Shown: positions 42,576 through 53,763 of the stretch, piece after piece
Position numbering within the stretch: the first letter of the stretch is position 1
How the letters are laid out: each line of letters opens with the position of its first letter
Assembly: GCA_963580285.1 (NCBI GenBank)
Contig: OY757010.1
Location: 75,310,858 to 75,374,857 of the forward strand
Direction: 5' to 3'
DNA: 64,000 bases
Origin: Lucinisca nassula
Taxonomy: Eukaryota > Mollusca > Bivalvia > Lucinida > Lucinidae
Notes under the pieces: model-generated
Database searches by the model: none
What the model saw: the letters and a program-made list of their open reading frames with translations, nothing else
What the model was told of the DNA's origin: nothing
Position numbers and translations under genes: made by a program

Positions 42576-43259
42576 TATGTGCGACAGAAAAAGCTACATG
42601 TATCTATTTAGCATGTGTAGACTTGTACCAGACTTTACGGATGTGCAGACTGATAGGAGATTACTGTTTACGCATATGGTTTAACACATAGCCTTGCTTG
42701 GCTAGGCTTATATTGCATAGTTATGCGTATGCGATCGTATGCTCATACTGTAAAACGTACGAGGGCTGATTGATATGTTGCGAGCCTCATATTAAAGGAT
42801 TTGAATTTTGTCGAATATATTTTATTATTTTTCAACTTAATCCCCTTCATTATCTATACATTTTTGCCAGCAGTGTTTAATGGTCTCAATGCCACTTTTA
42901 TAGAACTCCTTTTGTTGGCTGTTCAGAAAATCATCCACTGCATATATGGCGTCATCATTGAATTGGAAATAAATGAAAGTCTGATGGAGCGAGATCAGGT
43001 GAATAAGGCGGATGCTCAATCAGTTTAAAGCCACAATCGTGAATGACAGCCATAGCAATGACAAACTTTTGAACAGGAGCATTGTACTAATGGAACAACA
43101 CACCTTTAGTGCTTAAGTTTAATATTCTCCTATAACTGCGTTAGAAGTGTACCATAGTATATGCCATTGATTGTTTGTCCATTTTGGAAATAATCTATCA
43201 GCAGAATACCATCTGCATTCCAGACAACCGGGGTCATAACATTCCCAGCTGACAGAACA

Positions 43260-43433
43260 ATCTTTTTAGAAGCCTCTGTGGTGTAGAGGTTATGCTACTC
43301 GCCTGATAAACCAGGAATTGCAGGATCGATCCCGGGCTTCTCCAGACTTTCGGATGAGTCTTTAAACCGAGGTCCCGTCTCCGTATGACCTTATATGTTG
43401 GTGGGACGTAAAACTGAAACACACTCACTCACT
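43260..43433 (+). mobile_element. SINE-C inside the mariner, with target duplication
   Basis: AGAACA (43254-43259) is repeated at 43434-43439. The SINE has an A-box-like TGGTGTAGAGGTTATGC, a B-box-like GGATCGATCCC, then TCTTTAAACCGAGGTCCCGT and GGGACGTAAAACTGAAACAC with an (ACTC)n tail. Removing it restores mariner coding sequence. Confidence 0.85.
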
Positions 43434-43913
43434 AGAACAGTATTTGCCTTCTTTGGCGGGGGTGGGACAGGGTGCTTCCATTGATTCGATTGTTGTTTGC
43501 CCTCTGGGGTAAAATGATGGCCCTATGTTTCATAGAGAAAGCTCAAAAAGGTTAAGATAAGCACGTGATAATGCGCGCCTGGTGTGCTTCTGATCAACTG
43601 TCAGACGTTTTGGTACGCATCGGGCCGAAAGCTTTCTCATTGCAAGATCCTCTGTCAGAATGGAATGTACTCTTTTCTGTCAAATGCCAACTCTACTGGT
43701 TATATATCTTTTGTGACTCGTCGGTCAACCATAACAATATCATGAAATTTATTGGCCATTTCTGGGGTTGCAACACTGACAGGCCTTCCGGGACGGGGGC
43801 CATCCTCAAGGCTCTGACTGTCGCGCTTAAATTCCGCCACTCACATTTTCACTGTAGCATATGAAGGGGCATCTTTCCCTAGTGTTGCTACCATATCATT
43901 ATGGATATCCTTA

Positions 43914-44759
43914 AGCCCTGCTCACACATCACCGGAAAGCACTAACGGACGTTAAACGGATGATAAAAATTAAATCCGTTCGTGTCCGTTTGCATCCGTT
44001 TCAAGTTCGTTTCTCATCCGGTGAGTCCGTTCTTTGTACGTTGACTTCCGTTCATGTCCGTAGGCGCGGTGAAAAGTTTTGAGCATGTTCAAAACTTGGA
44101 ACGGACACGAACGGAAAAGGGCATCCGGTGGATTTACGATAGCTTTCCGTTTTGTCCGCTTCTCGTTCGGTTCGAGTACTGTACTTGTCCGCCCGTCATC
44201 CGTTGGTGTCCGTTGGTATCCGGTAGACCTGATTCTCGACCGGACCGAACATGTAACGGATCAAACGGAGGTCTTCTGGACCTATACCGTACACTGAACG
44301 AGCAAACCAGACACGAACGCACAGACAGGGACATCTAACGGATATTAAATGGTTGCTCATTTCCAATTGGTCCAACTGATGGCGGACGATAACTTGAACT
44401 TGAATGACAGAGATGGCGTGGTAATTATATGCGCTCTCTCCGTCACGTGACCGGTGCGAGCACTTTCTGCATACGTTCTAAGTCCATTTTATCCGTTATT
44501 CGTGCGTAGGATGTTCGTTTTATCCGGTGTACGTCCGTTACGTGTACGGTTCAAACGTTATTCGTTCGTCCTTTACATGTTCGGTTGTCGTACGGTCATT
44601 GTGCGTTTAATGCCTTTAATACCATGATTGCGGATGCTCCAGAGAGCTCGAGTTTCGATTTTTACAACCGGACAGCAACAGATATAATTTAATTCTTATT
44701 TTTATTATTATATCCGTTCATCGTCCGTTAGTGCTATCCGGTAATGTGTGAGCAGGCCA
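43914..44759. mobile_element. Harbinger-like non-autonomous element inside the mariner
   Basis: Ends CCTGCTCACACATCACCGGA and TCCGGTAATGTGTGAGCAGG are ~35-bp inverted repeats running into AGCACTAACGGACG. TTA flanks both sides (43911-43913 and 44760-44762), the target type of PIF/Harbinger. The inside is packed with TCCGTT/AACGGA and TCCGGT words. The 94-, 72- and 66-aa frames within it are not genes. Confidence 0.7.
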
Positions 44760-45122
44760 TTAGGTTTGAAGCCTTTTTATGCAAATATTGGATCACTTCC
44801 ATTTTACCGAATTTGTCCATTTTGCAAAAGCTGCTTATCTTGTTTACTTTAGAGTGCTACCTGACCAAATGAGACCAGTTTTTGGGTACACGGCCCTGTA
44901 GAATAGTAGGACTTAAAAAGAAAATTCTTGCGTACCTCCTTCAATACTTCAATACGAGGCGCACAATATATCAATCATCTTGCGTATGTGACTATAATAT
45001 GCTTTTCATAACATGTGTTCTGTTAATCCTTAAAGCGCAACAGAAAGTTTTCGAGATGATGGCAATTTGAATTTCTATTGTTTTTTTTTTCCTTAATTTC
45101 AGAGAAAATAAGGCTTGATATT

Positions 45123-45401
45123 CATTACGATAACACATCCGTGCGAAATAGTGCATTCCTTAACATCTCCAAAATGGTGAAATTTCTCATGAAAAATTGT
45201 GATATTTTTCTTATTTTTACTCCAAACAAAGGTTGTGGTGCTCGTTAGAACCGCCTCATTGAGGCGGTTCTAACGAGTACCCACAACCTATGTCTTGGAG
45301 CAGAAATAAAAATAATGTATACCCCCGTAAACCCCAGTTTTCTCTATATAAAGTGGGGTTTAGGGGGGGGGTCTTCATTTCACGGACTTGTTCACGTGAT
45401 G
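45123..45401 (-). mobile_element. Family-C MITE (subfamily II), complete
   Basis: CATTACGATAACACATCCGT start and GGACTTGTTCACGTGATG end; palindrome GCTCGTTAGAACCGCCTCAT / GAGGCGGTTCTAACGAG. The best reference copy for subfamily II. Confidence 0.85.
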
Positions 45402-45446
45402 TCATGTGAATTGTCTGCCTAGCAAACGATTCGCATTAAATGTCAA

Positions 45447-45518
45447 AACAGAAGTGATTGCAATGATCAGAAACACAATTAAGCAAACAGCTCCCATCAG
45501 AGACACCAAAGGGAAGCC
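45447..45518 (-). mobile_element. Retroelement J 3' end, ~72 bp
   Basis: AACAGAAGTGATTGCAATGA and ACAGCTCCCATCAGAGACAC; the shortest J copy. Confidence 0.55.
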
Positions 45519-45722
45519 TCATTTGCTCCTAGAAAAGGAAACTGTTTGAAATTGACGCCTGTAAATGTCGTGATTGGTCAAGGGTTAAGTATCCTACCTT
45601 TCTAACTTTTTTGTCTTCACTTCTTTGGCCCTTTTCTTTATCCATTTCTTTCCTTAGTCCGAATTCAGCAGATTAAGTTTCTCACAACAGTTCTTATAGG
45701 CTATCCATAGCATACATCATTT

Positions 45723-45952
45723 TAACCCCTTTAGTATCAGAAACCTCACAACGGGTACCCGGACAAACTGTGCAGGCCCAGATCAGACGCCGCAGAACGC
45801 GGCGTCTGACCAGGGCCCACACTGTTTGCTCAAAGTCCAGCTATTTTCCAAATAAATTTTGAAGAAAACAAAACCTGACACCCCTAAATTTTGAAATGGA
45901 CCCCTGCTATATATAAAGAGGAAGATTCCATTTGGTACAAAAAGGGTTAACC
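45723..45952. mobile_element. TTTAACCC hairpin MITE with K palindrome
   Basis: ATTTTAACCCCTTTAG and AAAAAGGGTTAA ends. The palindrome is at 45766-45830 (GCCCAGATCAGACGCCGC / GCGGCGTCTGACCAGGGC). Same plan as 871-1089 with a different stem sequence. Confidence 0.6.
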
Positions 45953-46100
45953 ATTGATGATCCAAGAACATTGTTGCAGACGGCATGCTAGTATATGTTT
46001 CAAAACGCATTCAGGCTTGACATTTTACGTGAATTGTCTACTATGCATACGATTCACATGAAATGACAAGTCTTTTTTTCCGAAAACAATAAAAAAATAC

Positions 46101-46384
46101 CATAACGAAAACACGCCTATACAAATACTTTGTAAACTTTACCTCCGAAAAGTCGATTTTTTTTTTCAGATGAAAAATTGTGATGTTTTTCGTATTTCTG
46201 TTCAAAATACAAATTGTGGGTACTCGTAAGAACTGCCTCATCGAGGCGGTTCTAATGAGTACCCACAATCTATATTTAAGCGGAGAAATAAGAAAAATAA
46301 GGTTTACCCCTGTAAAACCCAGTTTTTCTTTATAAAAGTGGGGTTCAAGGGGGTCAAAAAATATATAGGCGTGTTTTCGTGATG
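46101..46384 (-). mobile_element. Family-C palindromic MITE (subfamily I)
   Basis: CATAACGAAAACACGCCTAT start and GGCGTGTTTTCGTGATG end; palindrome with CTCGTAAGAACTGCCTCATC / GAGGCGGTTCTAATGAG. The 148-aa minus frame across it is MITE translation. Confidence 0.85.
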
Positions 46385-46787
46385 TATTTGAAAAAGTCTT
46401 CTGCCACTGTCCAACTGGTGCTTTTAAAGAGTTAATTAACAATGCACCTATGACCGCCAGCACTAAGATCGTAATTACCACAATCATCCAATTCTTATAA
46501 TGGCATTAAAGAAAATAAGGTAAAAATGGCCATCCTTATTACCGCAAACAACAAAATCGATCTTAGGAACAAATTGTCTAGAATTGTATCCAAACTATTC
46601 TTAGATTGTTTACATTAGTTGAATTGTTTGAATATGTTTATAAATTCCTACAATGAAACCGATCACTCAAGTGAAAACAGATATGAGTAAATGTTTACCT
46701 GTCTACAATTATGTCTTTTATTATCTCCGGAAATAAAAAAAAAAAATGCTGACGACGCCAGTGCTACCGTTTATGTAATAAATATTT
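46385..46787. other. No gene recognised
   Basis: No supportable feature. Confidence 0.35.
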
Positions 46788-47023
46788 GGGCCCCGTCAAG
46801 CGATTTTGGTACTTATCGCCTATGCGAGCAGCGAAGGTTCAGGCGAGCCTGCGCATCCGCGCAGTCTCGCCAGAACCTTCGCTGCTCGCTCATACAAGCA
46901 GTGAATCAAGAGGAACCTTCAGACAGAAAGCCATATCCCTGACCCCTCTGAATGGCTGGGCATGCGCAGTTAACATTTGTCATGACGGAATGCTCGAAGA
47001 CACAGATTCGCTTGGCGGGGCTC
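46788..47023 (+). mobile_element. MITE family L, copy 3
   Basis: GGGCCCCGTCAAGCGATTTT to GATTCGCTTGGCGGGGCT, close to copies 1 and 2. Confidence 0.8.
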
Positions 47024-47925
47024 ATTTGATAACAAGATCATTACGTCAACACTTTATTAATTCTTTGCCGCTGCAAACTAACTTCAATAAATGAGATATA
47101 TACTACTCTTGGGAGTCACCTAGATATGTGTGCCTTTACACAGCCTGTGCTTGAATATTATAAAACAGTAGGATTAGAAAGAAAGCATAACGCTTATCAT
47201 TTTTTTCTGATTTTTAAACCTTTTTATGAACTTGATGTAACTCTGCAATTCTAGCATGATCCCAAAGTAAAATATAATCGGTAGGCCTAAGACAATAATG
47301 TATTTAGTTTATACCACAATCCCCCACAAAAATCAAGGAGTTTTGCAACAATTAAGCATATTTCACCATACAATGATTGTAGACAGTATGGAATGTCACC
47401 GCACCACAGAAACGTCAGAAACAACATGGTCGCTCAAATAGAAATTTCTCGGTGCTTCACATTCTGTATGGAAATCTGCAAATAGATAGTGTGTTTTATT
47501 AGTTTGTTTAACTTTAGAAATTATTTTCGAGGTTTAGACGAAACCACAGCAGCAGTGCGCAATGATTCTAATGGACCATTCAAACCATGAAAGCCCGGGA
47601 AGGTAGGAATCTAGCTGAAAATTCTGAAATTACCGTACAGAAGTATAGCAAAGACAATAACTTGCAGTTTTTTGTTGTTTTCCCGGGTATAGAGGGTTGC
47701 ATGTTATTGTTTATACTTGCAAATTAGGCACCTTAAAAATAGACCCGGCCTATACTATAAACTGCCACTAGACGTATAAAAGGTCAGTAGAAGGAATTGT
47801 AGGTCACTACCAATTATAGCTTGCGTGCAGTTATTTGACCCCCTTTATTAGCTTACTAGAATGGGTGATTGCGGTATAAATATTTCCCTATGTTGATTGG
47901 ATTTCATTACACCAATATTTAAATA
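47024..47925. other. No gene recognised
   Basis: AT-rich; no supportable frame or repeat. Confidence 0.4.
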
Positions 47926-48107
47926 TACAGTCCAACCTGTATTAAGCAAGTACCTATGGGATATTCAAAAAGCGCTTGCTCAAGACAGGTGCTTGCTAAA
48001 CACAGGGGAATTTTAATGCATTCTCCATTTTCAGGAACTGAATGCCTGCTTGCTTAAAACAGATGGCTTGCTTAATAGAGGTGGCCACTAAGGCAGGTTT
48101 AACTGTA
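47926..48107 (+). mobile_element. Pogo-like MITE, 182 bp
   Basis: TACAGTCCAACCTGTATTAA and GGCAGGTTTAACTGTA ends with TA edges. Inside are repeated GCTTGCT words (AAGCGCTTGCTCAAGAC, CTGCTTGCTTAAAACAG). Confidence 0.7.
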
Positions 48108-48292
48108 TTGTGATACTGATATATTGTATGTTCAACCCATCTGATTTGGGAACAGTCCTAAAATATAACAATTCGCACCCTGTGTGCTTGATATTTGTAT
48201 TTCAACTTTGAAAAAGCTGTTAGAATCATCCATTTTGTGGATTTTACATATTTCAGTAACAAACGCTGAGGGTTCGCTTGCTGTAGCAGTTT

Positions 48293-48770
48293 ATTTAAGA
48301 AATAGATCAGCTCTAACTGTGATTTGTTGAGTAATAAATCACATTTTGGAGGTCAGTTGTAATGTAGACAAATCACGAGCGCGTAGCGCGCATGATTTGT
48401 CTACTTACAACTGACCGACAAACTGTGATTTATTTCTTAACAAATCACTGGCTAGAGCTGATCTATTTAGATTCTAACACGCTGAAACTCGGCAATAATG
48501 CTCTTGTTTCCTTCAATTTCTCACAACTTTTCGCCATGTTAGAAGAAATCCCGCTAAAATTATCGACTGAAACACATACATTTTTTTCCTTTTCTAACGT
48601 TTTCGATGCGAATGACGTAACACCGTCCAACGTCAAGGAAATTGACTAGTGACGTCATAAATTTGCAGTTTTAATGACGTCACTCGTCACGCTCTTCGTT
48701 GCCGTGATTTGTTGTAGAATAAAACACAGTTATTTTCCATTGCCTATATAGGCGCGCTGTGTTAGAATTA
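48293..48770 (+). mobile_element. Family-D palindromic element, copy 5 (reference copy)
   Basis: AAGAAATAGATCAGCTCTAA start; hairpin with GTAGACAAATCACGAGCGCG / CGCGCATGATTTGTCTAC; GTGACGTCATAAATT and AATGACGTCACTCG; CCTATATAGGCGCGCTGTGT end. The 85-aa frame inside reads the element and is not a gene. Confidence 0.85.
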
Positions 48771-49399
48771 TCATTTTTCTTAGGTTTTCTCCTTACATAC
48801 TGTATGCATATGAAGAAATGGGCAAGAGCGTTGCATGATATTTTATCCTTGAAATATAGCGCCCTGATTACATCTTTAATTGCCCATTTCAAAAGAAGAA
48901 GAGGAACCACCGATTATTTTGGTAGATAAAATACATTAGCAAAATTCCTGGTGGATGAATGTCATTTGACGTGTCACCAGTATCAATTCTGAACAGGACA
49001 TGTCTGAGCCTTTGATAATAGATACTTGCGTGTTTCTTTGAAAACTAAGATTTTTTCTTTAATATTCACTTTCACTCGAAAACAAAATGAAAACGCTTTC
49101 TAGACTGTTTAGTTTCTAACACCTCGACTATGAATAGTTCGTAGCAGATACGAACAACTAGGACAAAGTATGTTTTCCAAAAGCATATTTGCTTTGGAAG
49201 CATGGAGACAGCCACGTCTGACAAAATCGGTAAATCTGCAAGGCAGAAATAGCATTCAGTATGCATCAAGATCTTCTATTAGTGGTGCCTGAAACGCGTT
49301 TTTCATGCACTAACATGTATAAATGCTGAAGCAAGAACATCACACGTCTTGGCATCGTATGATATCTAATAAAAATACAACTGTCACAGTTGTTTACAA
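48771..49399. other. No gene recognised
   Basis: No supportable feature. Confidence 0.4.
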
Positions 49400-50503
49400 T
49401 AGGGATCAACCATGGTTTTTCTTGCATTAACATTCGCCGGGTCCCGAGGAAGCTGTTTGAACATGAGGCCGCCAGGCCGAATGTTCAAATATCATCCGAG
49501 GGATCCGGCACATGTTAATGCAATGAAAAAACCATGGATGATCGTTGTTCTTGCATAACTTAGGATTCCGACAGCAAATTTTGACGCAAACGCCCAAAAG
49601 TTCCATATAAACTCTTTAAATGCGACCGGCAAAACCAACATGGCGGCCAGTTCTGAATGTTGTTTACGCAGTAACCATCTGACGTCATCATAGAACCCTA
49701 AAACACTACGCTCAGGGCGATAACGTTACGTCGCTCAACGTAACGTAAACAAAGCAAGGCCAGACTTGTGATATCAAAAGCTCAAAATCCATGTTCAAAC
49801 AGCACGCGAATTTCATGATTTGAACATGTTTTGTTTTGCTGTTTGAACAAGGCTTTCGGTCCATTTGACAATGGCTTCAAACAGCCGTGCGCATTGCTAT
49901 TTATGCAAGAAATATGCTTTATGCAAAATTCAAACAAACAAAAAACATTCAACAATGAATCAGCCTAAAAAGCAACGTTCTTGCATAAATATATATGCGC
50001 ATGGCTGTTTGAAGCCATTGTCAAATGGTCCGAAAGCCGTGCTCAAACAGCAAAAACCATGTTCAAATCATGAAATTCGCGTGCTGTTTGAACATGGATT
50101 TTGAGCTTTTGATATCACAAGACTGGCCTTGCTTTGTTTACGTTACGTTGAGCGACGTAACGTTATCGCCCTGAACACAGCTTTTTAGGGTTCCATGATA
50201 ACGTCAGATGGTTACTGCGTCATTGTATACAGCATTCTGAACTGGCCGCCATGTTGGTTCGCCGGTTGCATTTGAAGAGTTTATATGCAATTTATGTGGA
50301 GCTTTTGGGCGTTTTCGTCAAAATTTGATGTCGGAATCGTAAGTTATGCAAGAACAACGATCATCCATGGTTATTTCATTGCATTAACATTTGTCGGATC
50401 CCTCGGAAGATATTTGAACATTCGGCCTGGCGGCCTCATGTTCAAACAGCTTCCTCGGGACTCGGCGAATGTTATTGCATGAAAAACCATGGTTGATCCC
50501 TAT
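49400..50503. mobile_element. Large foldback element (arms ~510-525 bp)
   Basis: AGGGATCAACCATGGTTTTT at the left pairs with AAAAACCATGGTTGATCCCT at the right. Pairing can be followed through GGCCGCCAGGCCGAATGTTC, CATGGCGGCCAGTTCTGAA, AACGTTACGTCGCTCAACG and TTTGACAATGGCTTCAAACA to an inner loop at about 49912-49977. The arms hold many TGTTTGAACA-type words. The 79-aa frame at 49865 spans arm-loop-arm and is not a gene. Confidence 0.85.
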
Positions 50504-50871
50504 ATTCAAGTCATTTTCAAACTTTAGCAGTGTCAGACTATGTTTTCTTCAAAATGTATGTGGAAAATGGCTAAACATTTTGCGAATGCTATGGCGACCA
50601 ATCTTGGCCTGCACTGTTTGCCGATTACCCGTTTTGGGTTCCCGGTACAAAATGCATTAATCTATACTGAGCTATAAAAAGATGCAAGACGAATTAATCT
50701 ACGATGTTTTCATCCATACGTTGTGCACGGAGAATTTATATATAAAAATTATAATTACTGAAAAGTAAACAGGAAGGCGGGTACGTTCATGAATTAAATT
50801 GACAGAAAATACTAATTAGACTCTTCAGCTCCATCAGCAGCATCATTTGTAGATATGACAAACTTTTAAAT
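50504..50871. other. No gene recognised
   Basis: No supportable feature. Confidence 0.35.
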
Positions 50872-51185
50872 GCCGGCCTCGTTGGCTCAGTCGGATGCGC
50901 GTCTGACTGGTGATCAGGAGGACGCGGGTTCGACTCCCGCCGGGGTCGGCAACATTCTTTCGTGGAGATTGATCATGAAATCTTTTCTACGGTCATTCTC
51001 TCCCTTCCGCTGATTCAAGAAGGGCAGTTGTTAGTTTCTGGCGAAAGAATGTGCACTGTACTGGTTAACCGCTTACGTATAAGCCTGCCCAGGAAAGTGT
51101 GGATAGGTAAACTGACCGGCTCAAAAATGACCTATATAGTGTTGACTGGGCCGTTAAACTCCAATACAAACAAACAAAAACAAAT
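50872..51185 (+). mobile_element. SINE-A, full length, with tRNA-like head
   Basis: 50872-50950 folds like a tRNA. The 7-bp acceptor stem is GCCGGCC / GGTCGGC. The A box is TGGCTCAGTCGG (50883) and the B box GGTTCGACTCC (50927). The anticodon stem TCTGA/TCAGG has a CTGGTGA loop that would read GGT. Three extra bases precede the A box and no CCA-type gene context exists, so it is a SINE head. The body has the ACTGGTTAACCGCTTACGTA and TAAGCCTGCCCAGG block and the tail GGGCCGTTAAACTCCAATAC. Flanks CAAACTTTTAAA and CAAATTTTTAAA look like a target duplication. Confidence 0.85.
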
Positions 51186-51317
51186 TTTTAAAACTGTTTG
51201 AATATGGAACAATATTTACTCACGGATTTCTCGGCGGTGATTAGGACATCTGCAGTAGCTGGCCAAGTTTAGCCATAAATATAGACATTAAAGAAGGCCG
51301 ACTGCAATCAGGACAAA

Positions 51318-51425
51318 TTTCAAAATAGAAGTGGAGGCAATGATTAGGAATCGATACAATCAACCCACAGCTCCCATCAGAGACTCCAAAGGAAAAGAAA
51401 TACAAACATGAAACAACAGGCCTAA
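51318..51425 (-). mobile_element. Retroelement J 3' end, ~108 bp
   Basis: AAAATAGAAGTGGAGGCAAT to GAAACAACAGGCCTAATG. Confidence 0.7.
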
Positions 51426-52361
51426 TGCAAGAATTCAACATCTGTCCCTACCATTTTGATCGCCATACATTGGAAACTTTGATGACTACAAATAATTTAT
51501 TGAAAGGTTTTGGAACTATTATAATGTATGTATTTGAAATTTTAACATTAGAATGTGTTTTACAAATCGTGGTTCTGGTGATGTTTATAGCATTTTGTCC
51601 ACAACTAAGAAAAATGATATGCATTATAAAAATAGTGATTTTTTTGTATCCATTACTTAAGCACTCATTTAATTCTTCGTTCCATTCATTAATTGCAAAC
51701 TATTTAATCTTCTCAAATGTAATACTAAGGAACCTTAATCCGAATGTTTTCTTTTATGACGTTTCTATGTTTATATTAGAAGTGATTTGGTTCCGGAATT
51801 TAATCAGAGGGAAAACCTTTTCATAAATCTGCAATGGCATGACAGTTGATCTGAATCTGACTACTTTACTAGTGATACATTAAGAAGACATTCCTTCAGC
51901 AAAGCCGCTTGGTTTGCCTGAGCATAGACATAAATTTGGAAACACAATCATCATTGGATTCACGGGTAGAACTAGGCAATGTCCAATCTCTAACTGCACT
52001 TAGGGGTGGGGGAGGAGGTAGACTTGAAAACTTAAGTTCCGGCGTGTAAAATTTGATAGGCCAATGGATGTTGCTTGCTGTTCGCTATTTGTATTTGAAG
52101 GAAAAGGTCATCTGTAGGTTCGGTTTATGATATTGGCAGTTATCACACACCTCAAGGTTTTGTCCTCCTGGTATTCAACTTGTAATTAATTTTGCCCTGA
52201 ATAGGTTGTTCCGACTTATATACAGTAGGGGCCCATTGTAAAATTTAGAAGTGCCAAGAGTTATTTCAGAAATTCGTTTAGCTGTTATGATGCCAATCAC
52301 AACAATTGTCGTCTGATTTTTGTTGTTTACTGGTTACTTTAAAATCATTGTTGCTTATATT
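51426..52361. other. AT-rich region with one hydrophobic open frame
   Basis: A 133-aa plus frame (51425-51826) is rich in Ile/Leu/Phe with possible membrane segments (FGTIIMYVFEILTLECVL, IVVLVMFIAF). T-rich DNA gives such peptides by chance and I recognise no family. Confidence 0.35.
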
Positions 52362-52432
52362 GTGGAGCCAGATTAGGAGCAGCCAGAACTGCTCCTCTAG
52401 AAGCAGTCCGATCAGGATCAACACTGCTTGCC
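52362..52432. repeat. K-type palindrome, double
   Basis: GGAGCAGCCAGAACTGCTCC is itself a hairpin; CAGTCCGATCAGGATCAACACTG follows (in part), with AGCCAGATTAGGAGC on the other arm. Confidence 0.5.
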
Positions 52433-52715
52433 TATATGCAAATATGTGTTTGAAAAGGTTAGAATAAGATGCAGCATACGCCATAAACAGCATTTTCAAA
52501 TGCAGTTTTTCTTGACATTTTAAGGGTTAGAAAATTGTTAAACGTTTTACAAACAATGAAAGCCTTGATCAAAACCCGCCTGATATAGAGGTTTGCATTG
52601 TTTCGTTGTAACACGGTTTCGCGTTTCTCTTATATACAGATGATAGTAAGAAAAGTTTCCCTCTAGTCTAAGCAAAAGATAATTGAGCCGGGGCACAGCA
52701 TTTCCTACAATTTAC

Positions 52716-52757
52716 ATGTGCGCGCAGCGAAGACTCCGATAAGTGCCTTCGTTGTGC
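52716..52757. repeat. Short K-like palindrome
   Basis: GCGCAGCGAAGACTCCGATA with AGTGCCTTCGTTGTGC; weak member. Confidence 0.35.
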
Positions 52758-53574
52758 ACTCTTAATAATAGTAAAGTGCCCAATGCTCCTCCATTGAGCA
52801 AGAGAGGTCTCTGGTCAGACTATATGGATGCACAGGCTGATCTGATTCTTCGCTTCAATTGATAATCGATCACAAGCTTGGTTAAAAATCTGAAACTTGT
52901 GCAAAGAGAGTTGTTTTATTATTATTTATTTATTGTATATTTTTAATTGTAGGGCTTATACAAGTACATTCATTCATGAGGCTCTCAAAGTTAGGGCACC
53001 ATGTCCCCTTATAACCTAAAATATTCCCTCAGATTCTTTTGTGATCTAAGAGTGGCCATCACAATTTCCATGTTTCCAGAACGTAGTTTTGTTCCCTTAT
53101 TCCCTGAAATGTTTGCCATGTTCCATTAACAACAAATGGGCGTGTAAGCTTGCTCCTTTAAAACCCAGATAGTCTTAAACTTGTGCTACATACGTAAATA
53201 AATCCTGCATTTTTCCACACCATGGCAATGAGATGAATATTTGATTTACATCAGAAGATGACATATTAGGTTATTTCAACAATAATTGTGATCAGCTAAA
53301 TAATTAATGTATTTCCTTCCGCGTAATTGTATTAACGAGTTTTGAACATAATATATCAAAAACTTTTTGCATGGCGAATATTGCAAACATTACATGTTTG
53401 GGAAATGATAATATAGCTCATGGGTCCAGAGCAGTCGCCACGCGTAGGTTTAATTCATATATTGACTTTACTGGGTAAGAACTTAATATTGATGGGTCCT
53501 ATATTGTGTGTCAAACGTTTTAACCACGGCCACTCCTCAGAGGTTCGGGGACAATTTCAAAGCTGTCCGTTTTC
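52758..53574. other. No gene recognised
   Basis: No supportable feature. Confidence 0.4.
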
Positions 53575-53738
53575 AATCGCCCGTTTTGAAAAAAAAAAAA
53601 AAAAAAAAAAAAACCGGTTGCATTATGTAATAGGGTTTGCGTCTGTCCGCCCGTCCGTCCGAAAACTTTTTCGTTTCCGGATAACTCCTCCTACAGTTTC
53701 CATCCGATCAAGCTGAAACTTGGTAAATAGTATGACTA
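53575..53738 (-). repeat. Single-unit end of an array-type element
   Basis: On the minus strand: AAGTTTCAGCTTGATCGGAT, GGAAACTGTAGGAGGAGTTA, GACGGACGGGCGGACAGACG, then a T23 run and TTTCAAAACGGGCG. This is the order seen at the ends of the 12.1- and 39.1-kb arrays: unit, GACGGAC tandem, hairpin/T-run. Confidence 0.55.
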
Positions 53739-53763
53739 TAATGCGGAGATGTGCGCCAAACAT

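Larger units (their letters stand above)
42837..44820 (-). pseudogene. Mariner-family transposase, disrupted
   Basis: Pieces in order on the minus strand: start MDKFGKMEVIQYLHKK (from 44820); after the first insertion DIHNDMVATLGKDAPSYATV, KMWVAEFKRDSQSLEDGPRP and RPVSVATPEMANKFHDIV (helix-turn-helix region); RKLSARCVPKRLTVDQK; KQQSNQWKHPVP; after the SINE, GNVMTPVVWNADGILLIDYF (first catalytic Asp region); and at the end DDFLNSQQKEFYKSG and KCIDNEGD, then TAA at 42837-42839. Mariner transposases are ~345-aa DD34D cut-and-paste enzymes acting on terminal inverted repeats. Frameshifts, internal stops and two insertions make this copy inactive. Confidence 0.85.
42758..44986 (-). mobile_element. 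Dead mariner element with two nested insertions
   Basis: The left end TACGAGGGCTGATTGATATG and the complement of the right end (TACGCAAGATGATTGATATA) are inverted repeats next to TA. Subtracting the SINE (43260-43433) and the Harbinger-like element (43914-44759) leaves about 1.2 kb, a normal mariner length. Confidence 0.85.

Noticed and set aside
44054..44338. Three overlapping 66-94-aa frames in one place.
   Set aside because: They read the TCCGTT-word Harbinger-like element in different frames; low-complexity composition explains the lack of stops.
50872..50950. Cloverleaf-like sequence that could be a tRNA gene with anticodon GGT.
   Set aside because: Three extra bases before the A box, a continuous SINE body and tail after it, and partial copies elsewhere show it is the head of SINE-A.
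51425..51826. A 133-aa hydrophobic frame as a membrane protein.
   Set aside because: T-rich DNA gives Phe/Ile/Leu-rich frames by chance; no start context, homology or neighbouring exon supports it.
52716..52757. Full member of the K palindromes.
   Set aside because: Only one short arm pairs; listed as weak and not counted among the main K palindromes.
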